A stretch of 35,142 nucleotides of DNA. It comes from JAEUSE01 sp964648985 (GTDB taxonomy: Bacteria > Patescibacteriota > Doudnabacteria > UBA920). The first letter of the stretch is position 1; every line of letters starts with the position of its first letter. The notes beneath the pieces were generated by a model, which saw only the letters and a list, made by a program, of their open reading frames with translations, was not told where the DNA came from and made no database searches. The stretch lies in the NCBI GenBank assembly GCA_964648985.1, contig CAZYMS010000014.1, forward strand, positions 1 through 35,142, given 5' to 3'. The translations under genes were made by a program, and so were the position numbers. This document shows positions 15,423 through 22,811 of the stretch, piece after piece.

Positions 15423-16820
15423 CTACAGACTCTCTATCTTTTGTATATATTCAGCAATTTTAAATTTGCTTTTAGCCCCACCGTGCGACATATACCGAAT
15501 TTTACCAAAGACTGGCCGTTCAAACCAGGCGCGGTCGTGAACACCACCCACAGACCACGCAATGCCTGTGTACCCGTTTGGGTCACGGCCATCAAGAAAA
15601 TATCTATCATTCAAATGTATGGCGTGTTCCATTGCCTGCTCAGGTGTCCGGCTCCACTCAAATATCTTCTTGGCCCAATACATACGCATGTAGCCATGCA
15701 TCTTACCTTTCCGTACCATTTCGGTTTGCGCAGCATTCCACAAATCATCGTGCGTACTCGCCTCTTCTAACTGTTTGAGCGTATATATGTATTCTCTGTC
15801 ATCACCGCGATGTTCATCCAGAGTCTTCAGGGCCCACGCAGGGAATCCTTTTGTTGAATCGTAAAATTTATTATAGAAACAAAAATTATCCGATAGCTCC
15901 TTGCGTACCACAAGCTCTTCAATAAACGCCATAGCAGAAAGTCTGAGCGGCACAGTGCTAGTAGTGTGTTTTTCAAGCACCTCGGAAAGTCTAAAGCCTG
16001 TGGCATTCAAAACTTCCAAAACCACCTGCTCGCTCGATATGTGGCCGAAATGAAGGTAGGGCGAAAGGTTCGACTGAGCGTCTTTTGTTGGGTCATTCCT
16101 GTCTTCGTTATAGTTTTTTAGTTTATGGGTAATAAAATGCTGCAACATCTTTTGAGCAACTTTTTCTCCTGGTACGATCCAGTCCACTTTAGGAACGGCA
16201 GGGTCAACATGAATCTCAGAACGGACCTTTTGCCAATTGACCTTCGCCTTCTTAGCTACTGTTTGCATTTGCCTTACCTGTGTCGACCTACCTCCTAGAT
16301 ATTCGGGAAGTAGCTTATGAATTTTCGGGCGAAACGTGTATGCACCAAACTCTTGTTTAGCACTTGCAACCCAACACGGTACTATATTGTGGGCGTCAAC
16401 TTCATACAAAGGAATTTCAACTATTTCGGATATACGCTCTTTCCAAGTTCGCGCATATTTCAAGGGATAAAAGTCAGAAACCAAAGCGGACGCACTTTGC
16501 TCCCGCGCAAATTTTGAAATTTCTACTTCCGGGTCTCCCAACAAAAAATAAAATGGGATATTTTTCTTCCCGAGCTCAAATTCCACTTCCTCCAAACCGG
16601 TGAGCATAAATTCCACGAGACGTTCGGTAAAGTGCGCAGCCTTTTTTCGCAGACAAAAAACCACTACTAGTGGTTGATTGTACTCTGCGGCAAGCTGCGC
16701 TGCGTATGCAAGGGCCCAATTATGAAACACGCGTTGATCTCGACTCATCCAATACACTACCGGACCCGTAGCAGCACCTTGCTTATTATTTAATTTTCTC
16801 ACGCGTGAAGGATTAACCAT
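15423..16820 (-). CDS. phr: Class II CPD photolyase
   Basis: The 465-residue FAD enzyme uses blue/UV-A light to split cyclobutane pyrimidine dimers. Class II signatures are clear: RDQRVFHNWAL at the N-terminus, then EMVRKGKMHGYMRMYWAKKI, LDGRDPNGYTGIAWS, GVHDRAWFERPVFGKIRYM near the C-terminus. Length is typical. A photolyase only makes sense in cells exposed to light, which fits the carotenoid locus 2 kb away. It lies between a strong terminator and the DedA gene, 21 nt downstream of the latter, so the two may share a transcript. No SD is seen. Confidence 0.95.
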   Translation of the reverse strand: MVNPSRVRKLNNKQGAATGPVVYWMSRDQRVFHNWALAYAAQLAAEYNQPLVVVFCLRKKAAHFTERLVEFMLTGLEEVEFELGKKNIPFYFLLGDPEVEISKFAREQSASALVSDFYPLKYARTWKERISEIVEIPLYEVDAHNIVPCWVASAKQEFGAYTFRPKIHKLLPEYLGGRSTQVRQMQTVAKKAKVNWQKVRSEIHVDPAVPKVDWIVPGEKVAQKMLQHFITHKLKNYNEDRNDPTKDAQSNLSPYLHFGHISSEQVVLEVLNATGFRLSEVLEKHTTSTVPLRLSAMAFIEELVVRKELSDNFCFYNKFYDSTKGFPAWALKTLDEHRGDDREYIYTLKQLEEASTHDDLWNAAQTEMVRKGKMHGYMRMYWAKKIFEWSRTPEQAMEHAIHLNDRYFLDGRDPNGYTGIAWSVGGVHDRAWFERPVFGKIRYMSHGGAKSKFKIAEYIQKIESL

Positions 16821-16841
16821 GCGAACTCACTCAAATAGAGA

Positions 16842-17471
16842 CTACTTATTCTTCTTTTTTAGTACAGAAAAAAACGCAGCCCTATTCTCTTTTGTTTTAA
16901 GAACATGATATATACCGGGACTAATAGAAAGCAAGACAATTAGAATCACTCCAGGAATAATATATTTTTCTACGTTCGGTATGGTTTGCCCGAGCCAGTA
17001 GCCAAGCAAAGTCAGACCAACCGCCCAGAGTAACGACCCAATAGTGCTATAAAGCATGAACTTGGCATACCGCATGCGCGCAAGCCCGGACACCACTGGA
17101 CTGAATGTGCGAACTACTGGAACGAACCGCGCAATAATAACGGCCTTACCACCATGCTTCTCAAAAAAATCATGACTGCGCTTTAAGTGTTCTGGATTAA
17201 ACAGTAGAGATTTAGGTCTAGTAAAAAACTTGGGCCCTGCGTACTTACCAATAAGATAGCCCACATTATCACCGAAAAACACTGCAATAAACAACCCAAT
17301 GCACAGCCAGGTTACATTCAGATATCCCTGCGAGGCTAAAATACCAACAGTAAACAACAGACTATCGCCTGGTAAGAAAAATCCGATAAACAGGCCGGTC
17401 TCCGCGAAAATAATGAGTAAGACTCCAATATAACCCGCAGTTTTGACCAAATGTGGTATATCTATAAGCAT
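16842..17471 (-). CDS. DedA / SNARE-associated family membrane protein
   Basis: The 209-residue polytopic protein has the DedA signature: FAETGLFIGFFLPGDSLLF near the N-terminus, GDNVGYLIGKYAGP, then FFEKHGGKAVIIARFVPVVR (conserved Phe-x-Arg-x-x-Pro-x-x-Arg) and a terminal helix pair. DedA proteins are half-helix membrane transporters; recent work assigns some of them to undecaprenyl-phosphate or phospholipid translocation. The basic tail VLKKKNK is cytoplasmic. It is in tandem with phr and downstream of the UDG gene. Confidence 0.93.
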   Translation of the reverse strand: MLIDIPHLVKTAGYIGVLLIIFAETGLFIGFFLPGDSLLFTVGILASQGYLNVTWLCIGLFIAVFFGDNVGYLIGKYAGPKFFTRPKSLLFNPEHLKRSHDFFEKHGGKAVIIARFVPVVRTFSPVVSGLARMRYAKFMLYSTIGSLLWAVGLTLLGYWLGQTIPNVEKYIIPGVILIVLLSISPGIYHVLKTKENRAAFFSVLKKKNK

Positions 17472-17561
17472 AAATAGAATAAATAATCAGTAGCTAGTAA
17501 TAAGTAGTGAGATATGAGTAAATTCATGAAGAAACCAGACCCATATCCAAAGCCTTATTTC

Positions 17562-18182
17562 TCACGGCCTCTTACTAAGTATACCAGACAGAACTTTAAT
17601 ATCTTCGAGCTGGACCGCGCGCAGATTAGGGTTATATAGAGCCGCAGCTGGGTGATAGAGGGGTAAAATAGTTAAGAGACCATACGACGCTTGTACTGGT
17701 ATAGCCCTGCCGTGCAGCTTGGTAATTGTTTGACCAAACTCATTGGCACCGAAGTTTTGCAATATATACTGAAGCGAATGCCTACCCAGGGTAGCAATCA
17801 CTTTTGGCCTAATCGCGTCTAACTGGCGCAGCAAAAAAGGACCATACAGCTCTACTTCTACTGGTTCAGGATCGCGATTCCCTGGAGGCCTATCTTTCAC
17901 TAGGTTGCCAATATAGACCTCTTCCCTCTTCAGGTTAATTGATGCGAGAAGCTGATCCAGAACCTTACCCGCTGCGCCAGCAAAAGGTCTTCCAGTTTTT
18001 GCTTCGTTCTCCCCGGGAGCCTCACCAACAAATACCACCTTCGCATTATGACTCCCCTCTCCCAGCACGGGGTAATATTTGTTTTCCCTTCTATAGGCAT
18101 ATAGGGGAGACTTTTTTAAGTTCCAAACTTCGTCACGTATTTGTTTAAGTCGTTCTTCTTTTGTCATATTTTCCAAATTCAT
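17562..18182 (-). CDS. Uracil-DNA glycosylase, family-4 fold, lacking the Fe-S ligands
   Basis: The 206-residue protein (201 from an alternative ATG at 18167) carries both family-4 active-site motifs: GEAPGENEAKTGRPFAG near residue 52 and LYHPAA near 175, plus GNLVKDRPPGNRDPEP. Family 4 normally binds [4Fe-4S] through four cysteines. Here the aligned positions read LKKSPL instead of CxxCPL, KDRPPG instead of KCRPPG, and ELYGPFL instead of a Cys before PFL; the whole protein has no cysteine. It should still excise uracil if the fold holds without the cluster. The gene overlaps the 3' end of the GT2 gene by 38 bp. Confidence 0.88.
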   Translation of the reverse strand: MNLENMTKEERLKQIRDEVWNLKKSPLYAYRRENKYYPVLGEGSHNAKVVFVGEAPGENEAKTGRPFAGAAGKVLDQLLASINLKREEVYIGNLVKDRPPGNRDPEPVEVELYGPFLLRQLDAIRPKVIATLGRHSLQYILQNFGANEFGQTITKLHGRAIPVQASYGLLTILPLYHPAAALYNPNLRAVQLEDIKVLSGILSKRP

Positions 18183-18873
18183 AACTGACTATATTGGCAC
18201 TACGAAAAGCTCCAAGCGCGAAAAATATACTGAGTACCATATATACACCGGTCATACGCAACACGCCATACTGTCTAAACCTTCTATCCGAAACACCGAG
18301 CTGCGTATGGAGAATACCGAAGCGGTACTTCCATGACAAGTGACGAATGAGCTCAATATCATCAAATTTTACTTTGGCGTCAAAACCACGACTATTCTGA
18401 AATATTTCTTTTCGTATAATAACGCAGCTCCCCGCGCCACTCGCCAATATTTTTTGTAGCAGATAGAACGTACTATTAAATAGTGCGTAGACTGCATGAA
18501 TAAGAAGTGTCGACTCATGGGGTACGTACCAAGGACATGCTATATCTAGCTTTCTCCGCTGAAACTCGGAGATAGCTTTTTCCAAGAAGTTTGATTTAAG
18601 TTTTGTATCTGCATCTAGAAACACAACCACATCGCCCCTCGCCAAATATCCACCAAGATTACGCTGCCGTGCGACGTGAGGTCCATGAGAGATAACTTTG
18701 GCGTTTGACTTACTGCGCGCTATATGAGCCGTATTATCAGGTGAATACCCATCAACCACTAAAATCTCAACTGGCGCACATGTTTGCGCTTCCAAATCAG
18801 CCAAAAGACTCTGAATATTTACCTCCTCATTGAGAGTAGGAATAACTACTGTTATGGTAGGAAGTTGCTGCAT
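18145..18873 (-). CDS. Family 2 glycosyltransferase, membrane-associated
   Basis: The 242-residue GT-A enzyme has VVIPTLNEEVNIQSLL at the N-terminus, VDGYSPDNT, the metal-binding FLDADT, and FDDIELIRHLS as the acceptor-site motif. Two hydrophobic segments (LIHAVYALFNSTFYLL, MTGVYMVLSIFFALGAF) suggest attachment to the membrane. The start is ATG 18873; the longer frame would run through the promoter. It diverges from the UbiA gene by 39 bp and may glycosylate the carotenoid made by the locus, as CrtQ- or CrtX-type enzymes do. That is inference from position only. TACACT lies exactly 6 nt before the ATG. Confidence 0.85.
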   Translation of the reverse strand: MQQLPTITVVIPTLNEEVNIQSLLADLEAQTCAPVEILVVDGYSPDNTAHIARSKSNAKVISHGPHVARQRNLGGYLARGDVVVFLDADTKLKSNFLEKAISEFQRRKLDIACPWYVPHESTLLIHAVYALFNSTFYLLQKILASGAGSCVIIRKEIFQNSRGFDAKVKFDDIELIRHLSWKYRFGILHTQLGVSDRRFRQYGVLRMTGVYMVLSIFFALGAFRSANIVSYEFGKYDKRRTT

Positions 18874-18879
18874 ACATAC

Positions 18880-18906
18880 AGTGTACCATGCATAAACTGG
18901 TATACT
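18880..18906. promoter_or_regulatory. Overlapping divergent leaderless promoters for GT2 and UbiA
   Basis: Minus: TACACT at 18880-18885, six nt, then the GT2 ATG. Plus: TATACT at 18901-18906, six nt, then the UbiA ATG at 18913. The two -10 elements are only 15 bp apart, so the promoters overlap each other and could exclude one another. No strong -35 or SD is visible for either gene. Confidence 0.55.
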
Positions 18907-18912
18907 AGTAGC

Positions 18913-19758
18913 ATGCACACAGCTAATATATACAAAATTAGCAGGCCACGATTCTGGCTCTATACAGCTGGCCCTTTTTTAATTGGGACTGCTGCTGCCG
19001 CACAATCTATAAGTGACGTGCACAGTGGCTGGGTATTATTATTTTTGGTCTATTTTTTATTCCCTGCAAACCTTTTCATATACGGCATAAACGACACCTA
19101 CGACTACGAAACAGACAGGCTTAATCCAAAGAAACAGCAGTACGAGTTACTGGTCACGCCAGGCATGCATGACTCGCTGCTTAAATGGATTATATATACC
19201 AACTTACCTTTCTGGATAATTGCATTTGGCTTGCCTATAAAAAATATTTTTACCATGCTCGCCTTTTTACTTTTTAGTCTATTCTACTCAGCGCCACCTG
19301 TCAGAGCAAAGACTAAACCGTTGCTCGATAGTATTTTTAACATACTCTATTTATTCCCCGGATGGTTCGCCTACTATCTGGGTGGTGGTACAGCATTTAA
19401 CTGGAAAATCTTTTTTGCTGGAATGTTGTGGGTCATGGCCATGCATGCGTTCTCAGCAATACCCGACATTGCATCCGATGCAAAGGTTGGTCTGCAAACC
19501 ATAGCTACCAAGCTCGGGAGAATGGGAACGCTTATGTTTTGCGCGCTTTGTTATATAGGCGCAGCACTTCTTTCTCTACAGTATTTGCATTGGTTAAGCA
19601 TTGTACTGGGATCTTGTTATGTACTTATGATTCTGCTTGCAGCCAGGGGCAAAAATAACACCCGAATATTTCGGGTGTATACGTGGTTTCCTGTGGTAAA
19701 CGCTCTTCTTGGGTTCAGTATTTTTTGTTATATTGTGTATCCCTTATTCAAGTTTTAG
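18913..19758 (+). CDS. UbiA-family prenyltransferase, likely lycopene elongase
   Basis: The 281-residue protein has 7-9 membrane segments and both UbiA aspartate motifs: NDTYDYETDRLNPKKQ near residue 60 and DIASDAKVGLQTIAT near 185. The segments LFYSAPPVRAKTKPLLDS and MHAFSAIPDI closely recall the lycopene elongases CrtEb (Corynebacterium), CrtE2 (Micrococcus) and LyeJ (haloarchaea). These add dimethylallyl units to both ends of lycopene to give C45/C50 carotenoids. The adjoining crtI-crtB-crtE operon supports this over a quinone or chlorophyll role. The stop overlaps the convergent crtI stop by 15 bp. No C50 cyclase genes are visible, so an acyclic product is expected. Confidence 0.85.
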   Translation: MHTANIYKISRPRFWLYTAGPFLIGTAAAAQSISDVHSGWVLLFLVYFLFPANLFIYGINDTYDYETDRLNPKKQQYELLVTPGMHDSLLKWIIYTNLPFWIIAFGLPIKNIFTMLAFLLFSLFYSAPPVRAKTKPLLDSIFNILYLFPGWFAYYLGGGTAFNWKIFFAGMLWVMAMHAFSAIPDIASDAKVGLQTIATKLGRMGTLMFCALCYIGAALLSLQYLHWLSIVLGSCYVLMILLAARGKNNTRIFRVYTWFPVVNALLGFSIFCYIVYPLFKF

Positions 19759-21342
19759 CAAAGGCTCCGCAGTAGTATTGCCAATCAGACGCTTAACTAG
19801 TAGCTCAGCAGAGATTAAACATATAGGCATGCCAATACCAGGATTCGTGCCCGCACCGACATAGTATAAATCTTTTACTTTTTTGCTTATATTATTTGGA
19901 CGCAAAAATACACTCTGGCGCAACGTATGAGCAAGACCAAGGGCCGTGCCTTTAAAACTATTATAGTCCGCAGCGAAATCTTTTACGCAATAGTTTTTTC
20001 TATACTCAACACGACTTCTAAGATTGTGCACGCCCATCTCTTCTCCCATCCAGTCAAGAAGCTTGTTTCCATATTCTTCTAAAAATTCAGTTGTATATTC
20101 AAGCCCAGGGGCTATGGGTGCGAGTACAAATAAATTTTCCTTACCTGCTGGAGCCACTGTAGCATCTGTCACGCTTGGGGCGCATATATAAACGGAGGGC
20201 TTGTCAGGAAATTTTGGATGGTCAAATATATCTGCAAAGTTCTGGGCCCAGTCTTCCGCGAACAGCAAGTTGTGATGCGCAAGCTCAGGTACTTTATCTG
20301 TAATGCCTAAGTACATAATAAACGCAGAAGGTGCAAGCGTACGTTTCTGCCAATACTTTTCTGAGTGTTCGCGGTATGCGGGTGCAAGCAATACCGTTTC
20401 TGTGTGGTAGACGTCTGCATTTGATACGACTAGGTCGGATTCGATAATAGTCCCATCTTCCAGCTCCACACCACTCGCTCTCCCCGAAGTTACTACAATA
20501 CGCTTAACCGCTGCATTGGTTTTATAGACAACTCCAAATTCGCGGCCTATTTTAACTAAGGCATTAATAATTTCATATATACCTCCCATAGGATAAAACA
20601 CGCCCATATTGAAATCTATATGGTTCATTATGGAATAGAGCGCGGGAGTGTTGTATGGAGAACCGCCAAGAAATACGAGCTGGTACTGGAGTATTTTTTG
20701 TATACGCTCGTTTTTAAATTCCTTACTTACATAACGATGCATGGATGCAAGCAAGCGGGGGGAAAGTTTTGCCTTTGAAGCACGCTTATCGTACAGATCA
20801 AACACTGAGTCATAATTCTTGTACATGAACAGCTCTTTTGCTGTTTCGTAGGCACGAGCAGTCATTTTCAAATACGCCTTAAATTTCTCCCCTGCACCTG
20901 CCTCTAGGCTTTCAAAATACTGGGCAGTCTTTTGCACATCTGCGTACATGTCTACAAAGTGAGTGTTGTCATCCTCGCGCATACGGGGATCCATTGCCGC
21001 CTTACCAGCGGCAAAAGTTTGTCGGCTGGCCGTAGGCCGACTGGATTGGGAATGATATCCCCCTTCAAAAAATATTCTGTAGCTCGGCTCTAGTCGCTTC
21101 AGCTGTAAATAGTCTTCTACTTTTTTTCCGAGCAACCCAAAATAATGTTCCCACACGTCGGGCATTAAGTACCAGGAAGGACCCTTATCAAACTTATAGC
21201 CTGCCTCCTCAATAAGACCGGCGCGACCGCCTAAATAGTCATTCTTTTCTAAAACAGTAACTTCATAGCCAAGCTTGGCCAGCAAATTCGCTGACCCAAG
21301 TCCTCCTATACCAGAACCGATAATAATTACCTTTTTAGCCAT
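19744..21342 (-). CDS. crtI: Phytoene desaturase / carotenoid oxidoreductase
   Basis: The 532-residue FAD enzyme converts phytoene to lycopene. It opens with the dinucleotide fold VIIIGSGIGGLGSANLLAKL, continues with LEKNDYLGGRAG and the GPSWYLMP segment, and ends with the CrtI signature YYVGAGTNPGIGMP. Typical CrtI proteins are about 490-500 residues. The excess is a roughly 29-residue low-conservation insert after FFEGG (residues ~94-124) encoded by a palindromic element at 20968-21055. The frame stays open through it. The gene starts 4 nt after the glutamine-amidotransferase stop, so it is the last gene of the crtE-crtB-GATase-crtI operon. Confidence 0.93.
   Translation of the reverse strand: MAKKVIIIGSGIGGLGSANLLAKLGYEVTVLEKNDYLGGRAGLIEEAGYKFDKGPSWYLMPDVWEHYFGLLGKKVEDYLQLKRLEPSYRIFFEGGYHSQSSRPTASRQTFAAGKAAMDPRMREDDNTHFVDMYADVQKTAQYFESLEAGAGEKFKAYLKMTARAYETAKELFMYKNYDSVFDLYDKRASKAKLSPRLLASMHRYVSKEFKNERIQKILQYQLVFLGGSPYNTPALYSIMNHIDFNMGVFYPMGGIYEIINALVKIGREFGVVYKTNAAVKRIVVTSGRASGVELEDGTIIESDLVVSNADVYHTETVLLAPAYREHSEKYWQKRTLAPSAFIMYLGITDKVPELAHHNLLFAEDWAQNFADIFDHPKFPDKPSVYICAPSVTDATVAPAGKENLFVLAPIAPGLEYTTEFLEEYGNKLLDWMGEEMGVHNLRSRVEYRKNYCVKDFAADYNSFKGTALGLAHTLRQSVFLRPNNISKKVKDLYYVGAGTNPGIGMPICLISAELLVKRLIGNTTAEPLLKLE
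20968..21055 (-). repeat. Palindromic element inserted in frame within crtI
   Basis: On minus the element opens TCATTCCCAATCCAG and closes GGATCCCC...GAGGATGA, giving imperfect terminal inverted repeats. Inside are two hairpins: TCGGC...GCCGA and GCCGC...GCGGC. Translated it gives the low-complexity SQSSRPTASRQ and AAMDPRMREDDN. Its length, about 29 codons, keeps the frame. It resembles the dispersed intergenic palindromes of many bacteria and behaves like a Rickettsia palindromic element. Confidence 0.7.
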
Positions 21343-21346
21343 GTTA

Positions 21347-21913
21347 TTAGAAAATTAAATGCTTAACTACCTGTTTAAAAAACTCATCTCCTTGTAGTTC
21401 GTCTACAAATACTTCCGGATGAAACTGCATGGCATATACCGGACTCTCTTTATGACGTACTACTTCAATTCCTATGTCTGATGTAGCCAAGGCTTGTAGT
21501 GGCTCCGATACATTCTTTACAGCATACCGATGATTTTCATAGACCTGTATATCTTGCAAAGTAGGAGCAATAGATTCTATAAAATGTATGTGCCGTACTC
21601 CTTTTTCGAGCACAGGCAACTCACTGAGCGTTGCACCATAGCTAACAGCAATCAATTCAAACCCCAAACACACTCCTATGAGTGGAATAGAGATTTCTCG
21701 AATAAGATCAATTTCTTTTTTATAATAATCTATATGGCCTGCAATAGTTTGCATGTGGCCACCCGAAAGTACCACTAAGTCTACGGGCAGCACATCGGGT
21801 ACTTTCAATGCCGGATAGTCAATAACGGTAACCTGCAGCTGGAGGGACCGTAAAAGATCTGAAAGCTTTGCAATGTAACTACTCCCGTTATCCACTAAAA
21901 GTACTTTTTTCAT
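21347..21913 (-). CDS. Stand-alone class I glutamine amidotransferase domain
   Basis: The 188-residue protein (from ATG 21913) is a triad glutaminase: nucleophile Cys in IGVCLGFELIA near residue 80, oxyanion strand VVLSGGH, and the His-Glu pair in MQFHPEV near 168. The motifs ENHRYAV and the length resemble the separate glutaminase subunit of archaeal-type GMP synthase and PabA-like proteins. No synthase partner is encoded nearby; instead it lies between crtB and crtI on one strand, with short gaps. It might release ammonia for a distant synthetase or serve another hydrolase role. No SD is seen; a longer TTG-initiated version would overlap the crtB stop. Confidence 0.82.
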   Translation of the reverse strand: MKKVLLVDNGSSYIAKLSDLLRSLQLQVTVIDYPALKVPDVLPVDLVVLSGGHMQTIAGHIDYYKKEIDLIREISIPLIGVCLGFELIAVSYGATLSELPVLEKGVRHIHFIESIAPTLQDIQVYENHRYAVKNVSEPLQALATSDIGIEVVRHKESPVYAMQFHPEVFVDELQGDEFFKQVVKHLIF

Positions 21914-21947
21914 AAAATAAATTGCGAGAGCACTATGTAAGAAATAC

Positions 21948-22811
21948 TTACCCAATCACTTTAGTTTTAACCAATAACCATACTTTTTCGCCCAGTGATG
22001 TAGACGCGCGGCCGATAAATGGATTGTGGCCCTGCTGCTCTAACTTAGTAAGTATACGTGAATAGAGGACACTTGCCATTTTGTAGGCAAAGCGTCCTTG
22101 CGGATTCAGAAGGGGTAAACACTTATTGCCTTCTTCATACAAACTCCAAGCGCGCTTAACTTGAAATTGCATAAATGCCTTAAAGTCTTCTGACCAAACT
22201 CGGTTCGCTATGTCTGCACTTGAAAGATTAAATTTTGCGAGCTCCTCTTGTGGCATATATATACGCCCCAGTTCTTGATAATCCTTATCTATGTCTCGCA
22301 AAAAGTTTGTAAGCTGCATGGCATAACCAAGCGTCTTGGCGTACTCGGGCGCTTGCGGGTCTGTAAAACCTATAACCGAAGCCATCATAATACCCACAGT
22401 ACCCGCTGAACCATACATATACTCCTCAAGTTCTGCATATGTAGCATATCGCTTTTTGCGAATATCCATTGCCATAGAACGCAAGAAAGCCTCGCCATAT
22501 TCTTCAGGAATATTGCAGCGCTGGTATGTGTCTACTATTGCGGCCATCTTTACATCTGCGCTGGCACCCACCGCTAATGAAGCTCGCCAACCTTTTGCAA
22601 ATTCGGATAGTTCCGCGTCCAAGGCTTCGGGAGACTTGTCCAGCTGTTCATCTACAATGTCATCTGGAATTCTAAAAAATGCGTACAACGCCCACGTAGA
22701 CCGCTTCATAGCGGGGTCGCCAAAAAGACTCGTGGCAAAATAGTAGCTTTTACCGCTGGCTTTCATTATCTGTCTACAGGCTTCATAGCCCTGAGCAAGA
22801 ATGCTCTGCAT
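21948..22811 (-). CDS. crtB: Phytoene synthase
   Basis: The 287-residue head-to-head prenyl synthase condenses two GGPP into phytoene. Both aspartate-rich motifs are intact: FFRIPDDIVDE near residue 48 and QLTNFLRDIDKDYQELGRIYMP near 165. SYYFATSLF at the N-terminus is typical. Squalene/dehydrosqualene synthases share the fold, but the neighbouring CrtE and CrtI point to phytoene. The start ATG shares a base with the crtE stop codon, a sign of translational coupling. Confidence 0.95.
   Translation of the reverse strand: MQSILAQGYEACRQIMKASGKSYYFATSLFGDPAMKRSTWALYAFFRIPDDIVDEQLDKSPEALDAELSEFAKGWRASLAVGASADVKMAAIVDTYQRCNIPEEYGEAFLRSMAMDIRKKRYATYAELEEYMYGSAGTVGIMMASVIGFTDPQAPEYAKTLGYAMQLTNFLRDIDKDYQELGRIYMPQEELAKFNLSSADIANRVWSEDFKAFMQFQVKRAWSLYEEGNKCLPLLNPQGRFAYKMASVLYSRILTKLEQQGHNPFIGRASTSLGEKVWLLVKTKVIG

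Noticed and set aside
20968..21055. Frameshift or assembly error in crtI
   Set aside because: The frame is continuous on both sides and the segment has organised palindromes, so a real insertion is more likely.
22336..22743. 135-codon open frame on plus opposite crtB
   Set aside because: Shadow of a clear phytoene synthase gene; Ser/Ala-rich reverse-strand translation.
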